A DNA stretch of 49,157 nucleotides, from positions 14,596-63,752 of the forward strand of contig DIVW01000027.1 of NCBI GenBank assembly GCA_002428365.1, written 5' to 3'. The notes beneath the pieces were generated by a model. That model saw nothing but the letters and a program-made list of their open reading frames with translations, was not told the DNA's origin and made no database searches. Of the stretch, positions 7,624 through 15,773 are shown piece by piece. This stretch comes from Propionibacteriaceae bacterium UBA6122 (lineage in GTDB: Bacteria; Actinomycetota; Actinomycetes; Propionibacteriales; Propionibacteriaceae). Both the position numbers and the translations under genes were made by a program. Within the stretch, counting starts at the first letter, position 1; each line of letters opens with the position of its first letter.

Positions 7624-9078
7624 TTGGCGCAGGTTGCCGTGGCTCCCGAGGGCGAGGACACCTGGGGTGCTGGCTTGCGGATCCTGGCGATGGTGATTTC
7701 TATCGCTGTGCTCGCGATTGGCCTGCCTGGGGCGTTGCTACTTGCGGTTGCTGATACCGGTCGTACTCAGGCCTGGACGATCACTCTGCTGATCGCCTGC
7801 TGGGGCGGAGTCCGGCTTTCGGTTCTTTGGGTGAGTGGGATTCCCAAGCTGTTTGACTTCTTCTTCTGGCTCTACACCTACATATTCATGGGCGTAGCCG
7901 CGAGCGTCCAGATGCGGTCGAACGATATTGCCGGCACCACGCCAGGCATGAGCCCGAGCTTGGATCTACCGACCGCCTACATCGTGCTGCTCGGCGTGGT
8001 CTGTTACGAGATTGGTCGCGGCCTGTGGCTCCTTCTGGGACGAGGGCGTACTGAGGCTCAGCTTCGACCCACTGGGGTCAGTGCTGCCAGAACTGGGTTG
8101 CTCTACCTGGCCGGGATCGTGCTGGCTGGCTATTACCTCAGCAAGGTGGGCCTTGGGGTGGCCTTCACCAGCCGCGATTCAGCTGACCAGATCGTCAGCG
8201 GCGCCTGGGGGGAACCAGCGGTTCGGGCTGTGATTGGGGCGCTCTCTATCTACCCGATTTTGGTGGCAACCGGGGCGATTGGGCAGATCCGGCGCGGGTC
8301 ACCGAAGGGCGGCGCCGGACGGGCGGGGTTGGGTCTGTTGGTGCTGGGTGGGGTCATGATCCTGATGATCGTGGCCAGCCCGATCTCATCGGCCCGCTAT
8401 ACCTTCGGCACCGTCGCTTTCGCGATCCTCGTCTACGCCGGTGTCACCCGTACCCAGGCCCGGGCGAGGATGGCGATGGGCGGGATGATCGCAGCGATGC
8501 TCTTCCTCTTTCCGATCGCCGACGCTTTTCGCCGCGATGTGGTGGACCTGGACCCGCGCTCCGGCTTCTTCAGTGAGTACGCCGGCAACGCTGACTACGA
8601 CTCCTTCTGGCAGATCGCCAATGCCTATTCCTATAGCATCAGCGACTCTATGCAGCCGTTCCGCCAGATCCTTGGCAGCTTGCTGTTTTGGGTGCCGCGC
8701 TCGATTTGGTCGAACAAGCCCACCGACACTGGCATCCTGCTGGCCGACTTCCGCGGCTATTCCTTCGGCAACCTCTCGGCGCCAATCTGGGCCGAGCTGC
8801 TGGTCAACGCCGGCGTGATCGCGGTGGGGGTTGGCTTTCTGCTGCTCGGGCCCCTGTTGGCTTCGATGGACCGGCGGATGGTGCCGGCGCACTACCACGG
8901 TGGCTGGTGGGGCCTGGTCGGCGCGATTCTCCCGGTGTACACGCTGATTCTGATGCGGGGCTCACTGCTGCAGGCCACCGGCGCTTTGGTGGTGGCCCTG
9001 GGGTGCCTGTTCTGGGTCAGGAAGACAGAGCCGCCGAATAGTGGGCTGCAAGCTGGCAAGCGATCGCCGCCATACTGA
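7624..9078 (+). CDS. O-antigen/exopolysaccharide polymerase (Wzy-like), polytopic membrane protein
   Basis: This roughly 484-residue protein has about 10-12 membrane helices. Near residues 315-385 it has a loop with YDSFWQIANAYSY, LLFWVPRSIWSNKPTDTG and NLSAPIWAELLVNAG. This combination is typical of the oligosaccharide repeat-unit polymerase (Wzy) family, which joins flipped repeat units on the outer face of the membrane. The TTG at 7624 is chosen because AGGGAGG lies 5 bases upstream; a TTG at 7609 is possible. It is the only plus-strand gene in the locus and is divergent from the kinase gene. Its last 62 bases overlap the end of the convergent glycosyltransferase gene. Confidence 0.83.
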   Translation: MAQVAVAPEGEDTWGAGLRILAMVISIAVLAIGLPGALLLAVADTGRTQAWTITLLIACWGGVRLSVLWVSGIPKLFDFFFWLYTYIFMGVAASVQMRSNDIAGTTPGMSPSLDLPTAYIVLLGVVCYEIGRGLWLLLGRGRTEAQLRPTGVSAARTGLLYLAGIVLAGYYLSKVGLGVAFTSRDSADQIVSGAWGEPAVRAVIGALSIYPILVATGAIGQIRRGSPKGGAGRAGLGLLVLGGVMILMIVASPISSARYTFGTVAFAILVYAGVTRTQARARMAMGGMIAAMLFLFPIADAFRRDVVDLDPRSGFFSEYAGNADYDSFWQIANAYSYSISDSMQPFRQILGSLLFWVPRSIWSNKPTDTGILLADFRGYSFGNLSAPIWAELLVNAGVIAVGVGFLLLGPLLASMDRRMVPAHYHGGWWGLVGAILPVYTLILMRGSLLQATGALVVALGCLFWVRKTEPPNSGLQAGKRSPPY

Positions 9079-10132
9079 GTTCTTCGCGGACGGCGGCCCG
9101 GCCGCGTTCACCGCTGGCGATGGCAGCTCCCGGTTCACTGAGGAGCTGGGAGATGGCGGCCACCAGAGATTCGATGGAGTGATCGACCACCGCGCCGGCC
9201 TGGTGGCGATGCACCAGTTCAGCCAAGCCGCAGGTTTCGGTAATGACCACTGGACGCCCAACGCTCAGCGCCTCCAGTACCGACATTGGGTAGGGCTCAT
9301 CCACACTCGGCAGCACATAGAGCGAGCACTCCCTTAGTCGGTCCAGAGTCAGATCGGGCGCCAGCCCGCCGCTCCATTCGATCGCCACCCCAGCGGCGCG
9401 AGCAGCGCCAATGGCGGCGCTCACCGCGGCGCCCTCGCCCTCGTCCGGTCCGACCAGGCTGAAGCGGACGGTCGGGAAGTCCGGCTGGAGGCGACGGGCC
9501 GCCTCGACGAAAATCAGCGGCCGCTTCCGGGGCGCCAGGCGGGCCAGATACAACACTTCGGGTGGCAGCGGGGCTGCGGTGTACTCCGCGGCGGGTACGC
9601 CGTTGGCCAGCGGCAGGAAGTTGAGCTCACCGGCAACCTCCAGCAGTTGGGCGCGTTCGAGATCGGTGAGGTGAAAGACACCGGCGGCATCGCGAAGCAC
9701 ACCTTTGGTGAGGAAGGCGTCCAGCGGCTTGGCCAACGGGTTGGTCGAAGGGTCGATCATCCCGTGGGTCTGCACGAAATAGGGCACCTCGGCCCGCCGG
9801 GTGAGTACCGCGGCTGGCAGCGTGATCAGGTCCCGAGCGGCGTGCAGGTGAACCACATCGGCAGCAGGCAGAGCACTACGTAGCCAGCGCAGCAGCCCCG
9901 GCGAGGCGATGCCGGCGAAGCCGGTTCCCGGTAGCACCGTCCGGGCTGGGAACAGCTGCAAGGGCACCTGATCCAACTCGGTCGGTGGCCGATCAAAGCC
10001 CCGAGTGGCCGCCGCGATCCGCACGTCATGACCGAGCGCGATCAGCGCCTTGGCCTGATTGACCGCCACCCGGACGGGGCCGCCGTAAGCGCCATCGGGG
10101 GTAATCAGGCTGACAACCGAGATGATCCGCAT
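9017..10132 (-). CDS. GT4-family glycosyltransferase
   Basis: This 371-residue GT-B enzyme starts MRIISVVSLITPDGAYGGP, with the Gly-rich acceptor-side loop. It continues with the GT4 donor domain: LARLAPRKRPLIFVEAA, RFSLVGPDEGEG and VLPSVDEPYPMSVLEALSVG, the E-x7-E type motif that holds the nucleotide-sugar. It would add a sugar to the lipid-linked repeat unit in the cytoplasm. The gene is directly abutted by the acetyltransferase gene upstream, so they are probably co-transcribed. Its 3' end overlaps that of wzy by 62 bases. Donor and linkage cannot be predicted. Confidence 0.9.
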   Translation of the reverse strand: MRIISVVSLITPDGAYGGPVRVAVNQAKALIALGHDVRIAAATRGFDRPPTELDQVPLQLFPARTVLPGTGFAGIASPGLLRWLRSALPAADVVHLHAARDLITLPAAVLTRRAEVPYFVQTHGMIDPSTNPLAKPLDAFLTKGVLRDAAGVFHLTDLERAQLLEVAGELNFLPLANGVPAAEYTAAPLPPEVLYLARLAPRKRPLIFVEAARRLQPDFPTVRFSLVGPDEGEGAAVSAAIGAARAAGVAIEWSGGLAPDLTLDRLRECSLYVLPSVDEPYPMSVLEALSVGRPVVITETCGLAELVHRHQAGAVVDHSIESLVAAISQLLSEPGAAIASGERGRAAVREELSMAAIACQLAAHYSAALSS

Positions 10133-10681
10133 TCAGCCGCGTTCCCGCCGAACATCGCGGGCCGCCGGGGCCAGGACGACCTGGTCGGCGGGTACATCTT
10201 TGACGACCAGGGCGTTGGCGCCGACGGTGGCATTGTCGCCAATGCTTACCCCACGCAACACCGTGGCTCGAGCCGCCACCCAGGCGCCGTCCCCGATGGT
10301 TATCGGCGCGTTGTCGAACTCGAAGGTCGGCGATTTGTGATCGTGACTGCCGGTGCAGATGAATACGTCTTGAGAGATGCAGGTGTTGGCGCCGATGCTG
10401 ACCGGCTCAAGGTTGAGGATCCAGGTGCCTTCGCCGATCCAGGAGTTGTCACCGACCGTCAGTTTCCACGGCCAGTGAATGCGCACTCGGTGCCGGATCA
10501 AGACGTTCTCGCCCAGTTGCGCTCCGAAGAGCCGAAGCACCCTTGCTCGAACTTTCGGCGGGCACCACCAATGGCTCAGCACCAGGCCGGACGTGGTCAG
10601 CCAGGCCACCTGTTTCGCCGCGGACCCACCGCGCGCGTAACCGGCGCCGGTGAAGCCTGCCAGATTGAACCGAGCCGCCAT
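10133..10681 (-). CDS. WcaF-like acyltransferase with hexapeptide repeats
   Basis: This 182-residue protein has a left-handed beta-helix built from hexapeptide turns (IGEGTWILNLEPVSIGANTC, ISQDVFI, VSIGDNATVGANALVVKDVP). It also has the GSHDHKSPTFEF active-site loop typical of WcaF-type exopolysaccharide O-acetyltransferases. It likely acetylates a sugar of the repeat unit using acetyl-CoA in the cytoplasm. The following glycosyltransferase starts at the base after its stop. An O-acetyl group on the polymer would be a plausible target for the SGNH domain fused to the kinase in this locus, which is inference. Confidence 0.9.
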   Translation of the reverse strand: MAARFNLAGFTGAGYARGGSAAKQVAWLTTSGLVLSHWWCPPKVRARVLRLFGAQLGENVLIRHRVRIHWPWKLTVGDNSWIGEGTWILNLEPVSIGANTCISQDVFICTGSHDHKSPTFEFDNAPITIGDGAWVAARATVLRGVSIGDNATVGANALVVKDVPADQVVLAPAARDVRRERG

Positions 10682-10690
10682 GACGCCATC

Positions 10691-11959
10691 CTAGGGGCTG
10701 GTTGGGTCGGCTGGGGTGGAGGATGCCTCGCCAAGTGCGGCCTTCTCCAAACGACGGCGCACCACCAAGGACGGCACCACAAAGGCGAAAGGTGCAGCCA
10801 GGGCTGCGGCCAGGAATCCGCCGACGAGGCTGCCGTCGACCCCGCCGAGCTGGTAGCCGATCAGGTAGCCGATTGCGCTGGCGATGACCAGCCCGGCCCG
10901 TCCGGCAGTCGCAGTGGCCTGGTAGCCCAACAGTCGCAAAATGACCGCATGGATGCCAGCCCAACCGGAGCTGGCCATGGCGGCACCGACCAGCAACAGG
11001 CCGGTGCGCAGATCGGGATTGGCCACCCCGCGCAGCCCGAATCCGGTCAGCCAGACCACAGCGATCAAGGGCACAATGACCGCGATCGAAAGCGCTGCCA
11101 AGCCGTTGGCCAGCCGCTGGCCGGAGCGGTAGAGCGCTCGCTCACTGGCCAGCCGATCGCTGTTGGCCGCATCAACCATCAAGTTGGTGGTGCTGGCGGC
11201 GAACACCAGCCCGAGTGGGCCGAGCAAAGTTTGGGAAAGGCGCACCCCGCCGATGGTTGCTGAGGCGCTGAGCCCACCCAGCACGATTAGGGGCACCGTG
11301 GTGTTGAACTGGCCGATCAGGTAGTCGCCCAGCTGCAACCCGGCCGCGTGGCGGTAGTCGCGCAGCGGAGTGAACTGGTGCACTCTCGCCAGTTTTCCGA
11401 ACACCAACGCCGCCGGGATTGCATAGGCGAAGCCCTGCACCACTTGGTAGATCACTGGATCGGAAGTAAGTAGCAGGGCGATCGGCGAAGCGATGATGAT
11501 CAAGATCAGCCTCAGGGCGTCGGCCCAGAACACCATCGTTCGTCGGTCGAGTTGCATGGCCCTGAAGCGCACCCAGTCATGGAGGACGGGGAACACCCCG
11601 CTGGCAGTAAGCGCCACCACTTCGAATAGCCCCAGTGGGTGAAGGAACGAAACAACGGCGGTGGCCAATGCTGCCGATCCGAGGCCAGCCAGCAGGCCCT
11701 GCCAAAAGGGGGTGTAGGCATGCTCGCGATTGCGCAGCTCGATCAAGGCAGGTTGGAAAAGCCCGGCGCGAACGGCTCCAGTGGCGGTGATCGAGACCAG
11801 GCTGATCAGGGTGTAGTAGGTGAACTGCTCGACCGGCATCATCGCCGCGGCCAGCAGCATCGCGCCCGCCCCGGCCAGGCTGGAGACAACCTGAGCTAGC
11901 AGTAGCGGCTGAGTGGCGAATCGTTTGAGCTCGGTGACCCAGTTGCGAAGGCGCGCCAT
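10691..11959 (-). CDS. polysaccharide flippase (Wzx-like) membrane protein
   Basis: This 422-residue protein has about 12 hydrophobic segments spread over its whole length and no soluble domain, the profile of the Wzx/MurJ superfamily. That family moves undecaprenyl-linked repeat units across the membrane. Length and helix count fit well, and it lies between a glycosyltransferase gene and the acetyltransferase gene on the same strand with gaps of 3 and 9 bases. Sequence motifs in this family are weak, so the call rests on topology and context. The C-terminal 15 residues are Pro/Ser-rich. Confidence 0.75.
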   Translation of the reverse strand: MARLRNWVTELKRFATQPLLLAQVVSSLAGAGAMLLAAAMMPVEQFTYYTLISLVSITATGAVRAGLFQPALIELRNREHAYTPFWQGLLAGLGSAALATAVVSFLHPLGLFEVVALTASGVFPVLHDWVRFRAMQLDRRTMVFWADALRLILIIIASPIALLLTSDPVIYQVVQGFAYAIPAALVFGKLARVHQFTPLRDYRHAAGLQLGDYLIGQFNTTVPLIVLGGLSASATIGGVRLSQTLLGPLGLVFAASTTNLMVDAANSDRLASERALYRSGQRLANGLAALSIAVIVPLIAVVWLTGFGLRGVANPDLRTGLLLVGAAMASSGWAGIHAVILRLLGYQATATAGRAGLVIASAIGYLIGYQLGGVDGSLVGGFLAAALAAPFAFVVPSLVVRRRLEKAALGEASSTPADPTSP

Positions 11960-11962
11960 CGA

Positions 11963-13150
11963 TCAGGCCCGACCAGCCCGGCGGTCAAGGGCGTCGTTGA
12001 TGGTGGCGGCCAGGTTGTCACAGGCGGCTTCGACGCTGAACTCCACTGGCGGCTTTTGGGCAGCGGCGGCCTGGGCGCGCAGCCAATCAGAGCGGGTCAG
12101 GTAGGGCCTGAGGGCTTCGGCGAAGGACTCTTGATCCAGCGGGTCGACGAGTCGGACGCTATGCGCCAAGCGGACCAGTTCTTCGCTGGCCCCGTCATGG
12201 ACCGACGTGATCAACGCCCGACCAGCATTGACCGCTTCGAAACCGCTCAGCGAGCGGTAGTCGGCCAGGGTGGGTGAGATCACGACATCGGCTTGGCGGT
12301 AGAACTCGCCGGTCTCGGGGAAGGGCACTCGGCCATGCCAGATCACATTCGCAGTCAGGTCGAGCTCGGCGGTCAACCGGCGCACTTCGGCCTCCTGATC
12401 GCCGCTGCCAACCACGTCCAGCTGCCAGGAGTCGCGCAGTTCGAGCGGGGTGCGCGCCAGAGCGCGGAGCATTTCGGCGACGCCCTTTCGTTGAGTGATC
12501 GAGTTTAGGAACAGCAGGCGCACCCGACCAGTGCGACGGCCGGTGCTGGTGGGCGTCGGCCCGGCCGGGTTGGAGGTGAGATAGGGGCCGATCCGGATTC
12601 GATCCGGGGCCACTCGCAGGTTCTTGGTCAGGTAGTCGGCACCGAGCTGGTTGGACACCAGGATCGCGTCGCACCTTCTGGCGATGAAGGATTTGACCGC
12701 CATCACCGCCGGTGCGGACGGCGCGCCGCGGTAGCTGGGATCGGACTCGACCAGCAGCACCAGGGGAATGCGTCGGAGCTTCGCCAACAACCAGCCAGCC
12801 AATGAGACCAGGGAGAACTCGGTGATGACCAGCACTTCAGGACGCTCACGGCCGAGGCGGATCACGCTGGCTGGGGTGGCCAACCGCACCACAGTGGCGT
12901 AGGCCGAGCCGCCAGCCTGTCGCCGGGGCAGCGGAATGTCAGCGAATTTCAGGATCGGCAGTAGCGGGAGTTTTGGATACCGCTGCACCGGAAAGCTGCT
13001 GGCCACCGGCACGATCGCCTTCGGGAAGCGCGACTGCAACCCTTCAAAGAGTTGCTCGAAGTACATCAGGTCGCCGCCGTAGCCGAAACCCAGAGACAGC
13101 CAGGCGACCACCGGTTCTCGGGCTGTGTCCCCGTCCGCCGCTACACCCAT
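11963..13150 (-). CDS. GT4-like glycosyltransferase
   Basis: The protein of about 395 residues has a GT-B layout. The N-terminal domain starts VVAWLSLGFGYGGDLMYFE. The C-terminal half has LLFLNSITQRKGVAEMLRAL, WQLDVVGSGDQEAEVRRL and VVISPTLADYRSLSGFEAVN, which correspond to the group-1 donor-binding elements. I prefer the ATG at 13150 because GAGGCGG precedes it at 4-7 bases; an ATG at 13204 would add 18 residues but lacks a ribosome site. It is the first gene of a four-gene minus-strand run (this enzyme, flippase, acetyltransferase, second GT4). Substrates are unknown. Confidence 0.83.
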   Translation of the reverse strand: MGVAADGDTAREPVVAWLSLGFGYGGDLMYFEQLFEGLQSRFPKAIVPVASSFPVQRYPKLPLLPILKFADIPLPRRQAGGSAYATVVRLATPASVIRLGRERPEVLVITEFSLVSLAGWLLAKLRRIPLVLLVESDPSYRGAPSAPAVMAVKSFIARRCDAILVSNQLGADYLTKNLRVAPDRIRIGPYLTSNPAGPTPTSTGRRTGRVRLLFLNSITQRKGVAEMLRALARTPLELRDSWQLDVVGSGDQEAEVRRLTAELDLTANVIWHGRVPFPETGEFYRQADVVISPTLADYRSLSGFEAVNAGRALITSVHDGASEELVRLAHSVRLVDPLDQESFAEALRPYLTRSDWLRAQAAAAQKPPVEFSVEAACDNLAATINDALDRRAGRA

Positions 13151-13260
13151 GTGTCCGCCTCGAAGCCCATCCGTTCGGGGTGAAACCGGTTGTGTTTCAC
13201 TCATTGAAGCGGGATCGACTGTAGCAGTCGGTCCTCAGCCGGCACCGGCGTTAGCGGGCA

Positions 13261-13296
13261 ACTCGCCCGGACAGGTCAAGACCTGCCCGGGCGAGT
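13261..13296 (-). terminator. long hairpin, likely terminator of the GH71 gene
   Basis: A 10-bp arm ACTCGCCCGG and a 6-bp arm CAGGTC pair with GACCTG and CCGGGCGAGT, with one A/C mismatch and a 2-base AA loop. It sits 20 bases past the GH71 stop. The T run is missing, which is common in high-GC actinobacteria. Confidence 0.65.
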
Positions 13297-13315
13297 AGCA
13301 TCCCCCGGCTCGCGG

Positions 13316-15274
13316 TTAGTCACTGCCTACTGCGTGGTAGGACAGATCCTGCTGCTCGGTAGTGAATCTAACCGCGTCTTTGGTGGTGACGGTGGCCTTT
13401 GTGGCGCCGTCACGGGTGACGGTGGCGGTGAAATATCCCTCGGCGAGGTTGAACAGCGCCGCGTGGAAGCCAGCCGGTGCGGTGTAGCTGCTGGTCTGGC
13501 CGGAGATAGTCACCGTCACGGTGGCTGGTGCAGACAAAATGGTGACGACCTCAACCTTGTCGCGCGGGTTGGAGGCGACTGAGTTGTAGCGCTGCTTCAT
13601 CACCTTGGTGTAGGTGGTCGGCATGGTCGAAGCCTTCTGAATACGGTGCGAGATGTACACCGCGTCCTTGGACACGCTGGGGTAGGCACCCGAACGGAAC
13701 TTGGTGAGGTAGTACTTGCTGACGTCGAGGAACGCTGTGCCGTGATCCATGGACGGCTGGAAACTCGAACACTCGGAGTAGTCGTTCCAGGTGGTCAAGA
13801 TCGCCGCGTCAGCGCTCTGGGTGATGGCCCGGTTCCAGGTGGCCCGGATCGTCTCGGTGTTTAGCGCTTCGTCGTAGATCTGGCTGCTCGGGCGCTCGTC
13901 CTGCACCGCGATTGGCTCCATCCACAGCTTGCCCAGGGCGTGCGCTTTGGCCGCCCAGTTGGTCGCAGACTTCGCGATGGTGGCGTCGCGGACGCCCCAC
14001 TCGGAGAAACCGATGCTGATCGAGGCGAAGCTGTTCATGTTGCTGGCGTCGAGGAAGAGCGGCAGCAACACTGCCTTGATCCCGTACTTCGACTTCAGCT
14101 GGCTCAGCGCGTCGGCATACCAGGAGGGCGTCTTGGCTTCAGCCAGGAACGGCGAGATGACTACTGCGCCGTTGCTGTCCTTGTAGACCGAGCCAGAGGA
14201 GGCCAGGCTGGCGATGGCAGCAGCGAAGCTGCCCGTGCTGACGTTGCCCAGGCTATACATGTCCGGTTGCAGCATGATCTTGAAGCTGCCCTGGTTCTCG
14301 GCGGCCTTCATCAGCTTGGTGGTCAGCTTCCAGTTCTTGTCGGAAGTGTTGAAAGTGAGGATGTCAACGGCGAACCCGGTGATGCCGGCCTTCATGGCGT
14401 TACTGACTTCGGAGTTCATGTCGACCAGTTCGTAGTCTGAGGAACTGATCGGGTTGCGGGGGAGGGGACGGTCCCGCAGGAACCCGCCGTAGGCGGCGAA
14501 CTTGCCGTCCTCACCGGAAGCCACCAGGTACTCAAGGTTGTAGTAGTCCTTGGTCCACAGGTAGTTGTCGATGGAGATCGGGTAGGGCGTGAAGTAGTGG
14601 GCAAAGACTGGCTTGCCGGGCAGGGCGGCCTTGGCCGCGGTGGGCTGGGTGGCCTGTTCGTCGGCGACAGCCTTGGCGTCACCGATGCTGAGCTTGAGAT
14701 AGGTGGGCTTGCTGGCCAGCTTGACCAGGTACTTCGACCCGGCGCGGGTGATCTGGAGCCGGGCGCCTTTGGCCAGGTATGGGGCGGCCACCTTGGCGTT
14801 CAAGGTGATGGTGAGGAGGCCCTTTGCCTTGATTCGGGCGGTGCCAAGGACCGGGCCGAGCTTCGGCCGGTTCTTGTAGCTGAGCTTGCCACCGTTCCAG
14901 CCGGAGGTCACCGCGCGGACGGTGAAGACGCCCTGGCTGGGGTGGCTGGCGGAGCGGATGTTGACGACCACAGCTGCGCGGCTGATGGCCTCACCTGGGT
15001 TCAGCGGGACGGCTGGAAAGGCGAAGTAGCTGGCGTAACGAGTCTTGTCTACCCGCGGGGTGGCGACGTTGCGGTGGCTGGTCTTGCGATGCTTGCTGTC
15101 GGTGTAGGCGTTGGCTGCTACGCCGATGTTGGTGTTGCGCGTGACCAGCGGCGACGCGGAGCTGCGCGTGGCTGTGGGCAGAGCGCCCACAAACGTGAGC
15201 GTCAGGACTGCCAGTGCGGACGCAAATGCCGTTAGCGAACGACGAATGCGGGTTCCGCCAAGCGTGGGGGGCAT
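13316..15274 (-). CDS. secreted GH71-type alpha-1,3-glucanase with N-terminal DNRLRE-like domain
   Basis: The 652-residue precursor opens with a Sec signal peptide: Arg-rich start, hydrophobic stretch FASALAVLTLTFVGALP, and likely cleavage after SSAS near residue 41. Residues 50-198 resemble the beta-sandwich DNRLRE/CBM-like domain (SYFAFPAVPLNPGEAISRA, TSGWNGGKLSYKNRP). From about residue 222 comes a GH71-like catalytic barrel starting PVFAHYF and ending with TTWNDYSECSSF, matching the family's conserved WNDYxE signature. A beta-rich tail of about 80 residues follows. GH71 enzymes cut alpha-1,3-glucan. The start at 15274 is chosen because GAAGGAAG precedes it and the signal peptide begins there. 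It closes the exopolysaccharide locus and may process or release its product. Confidence 0.82.
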   Translation of the reverse strand: MPPTLGGTRIRRSLTAFASALAVLTLTFVGALPTATRSSASPLVTRNTNIGVAANAYTDSKHRKTSHRNVATPRVDKTRYASYFAFPAVPLNPGEAISRAAVVVNIRSASHPSQGVFTVRAVTSGWNGGKLSYKNRPKLGPVLGTARIKAKGLLTITLNAKVAAPYLAKGARLQITRAGSKYLVKLASKPTYLKLSIGDAKAVADEQATQPTAAKAALPGKPVFAHYFTPYPISIDNYLWTKDYYNLEYLVASGEDGKFAAYGGFLRDRPLPRNPISSSDYELVDMNSEVSNAMKAGITGFAVDILTFNTSDKNWKLTTKLMKAAENQGSFKIMLQPDMYSLGNVSTGSFAAAIASLASSGSVYKDSNGAVVISPFLAEAKTPSWYADALSQLKSKYGIKAVLLPLFLDASNMNSFASISIGFSEWGVRDATIAKSATNWAAKAHALGKLWMEPIAVQDERPSSQIYDEALNTETIRATWNRAITQSADAAILTTWNDYSECSSFQPSMDHGTAFLDVSKYYLTKFRSGAYPSVSKDAVYISHRIQKASTMPTTYTKVMKQRYNSVASNPRDKVEVVTILSAPATVTVTISGQTSSYTAPAGFHAALFNLAEGYFTATVTRDGATKATVTTKDAVRFTTEQQDLSYHAVGSD

Positions 15275-15290
15275 GGCTTCCTTCGGTGCG

Positions 15291-15314
15291 GTCGTATACA
15301 TGTGGTCATACGAC
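15291..15314 (-). promoter_or_regulatory. inverted repeat GTCGTAT-N10-ATACGAC in the GH71 leader
   Basis: This perfect 7-bp inverted repeat lies 17-40 bases upstream of the GH71 start codon. It could be an operator of a LacI- or GntR-like repressor or an mRNA hairpin near the ribosome site. No candidate regulator is adjacent. Confidence 0.4.
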
Positions 15315-15439
15315 CCGCGAATGGCGGGTGGGTGGCCCACCGTTCCCCCCGAACGGGTGTGCCTTCACGGTATCACCGGATGCGTATTCTTTCTACTTGA
15401 AATGAAGTTCTCCCAGATGCCTGCAAATTAGTCCCCCAA

Positions 15440-15452
15440 ACGGGTGACCCGT
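15440..15452. promoter_or_regulatory. palindrome ACGGGTGACCCGT
   Basis: A 13-base perfect palindrome around a central G lies about 320 bases before ppdK and 166 bases before the GH71 start. It is operator-like in form, but nothing identifies the binding protein. Confidence 0.25.
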
Positions 15453-15773
15453 AGTCAGTGCCGGGTTTGGTGCATTCGGGCTCGAATTTCGACAAATGGG
15501 GGAATCCTGCAACCGGGCTTGCGTGGGTGGGCGGGGAACCCAATTCCCGGGCTCGGCTGCACCTGGGCGCCCACAGCTTGGGCGCTGGCGTCCAGTCTGT
15601 GGGCCGGTGGGCCCGCATGCTCAGCGGGCGCCGTTCAGCGGGTAACCTCTTGGCTAGGCGTTCGCGCGTCGGTTGCGCTCCACCCGGCACGCGTGGGACT
15701 AGGTCACAGTCGATCTCGATCACGACCGTCGCCAGCCAGAACTGGAGCCATGAACAGGAGACTCAGAGTCACG

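Larger units (their letters stand above)
15275..15773. other. 499-base divergent intergenic region between the GH71 and ppdK genes
   Basis: No gene is convincing here. The region must hold promoters for both divergent genes. Besides the two symmetric sites listed separately, it contains CCGTTC-N5-GAACGG (15340-15356) and ACCCGC-N5-GCGGGT (15313-15329). An open frame joined to ppdK runs through much of it but has no family similarity and no ribosome site. Confidence 0.5.

Noticed and set aside
10028..11263. 411-codon plus-strand frame opposite the GT4, acetyltransferase and flippase genes
   Set aside because: It crosses three well-supported minus-strand genes, has no ribosome site or family features, and its composition is that of a high-GC shadow.
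15444..15773. N-terminal extension of pyruvate phosphate dikinase by about 110 codons
   Set aside because: The extra residues have no family similarity, the stretch carries operator-like palindromes, and the normal MTDHKYVYEF start is at 15774.
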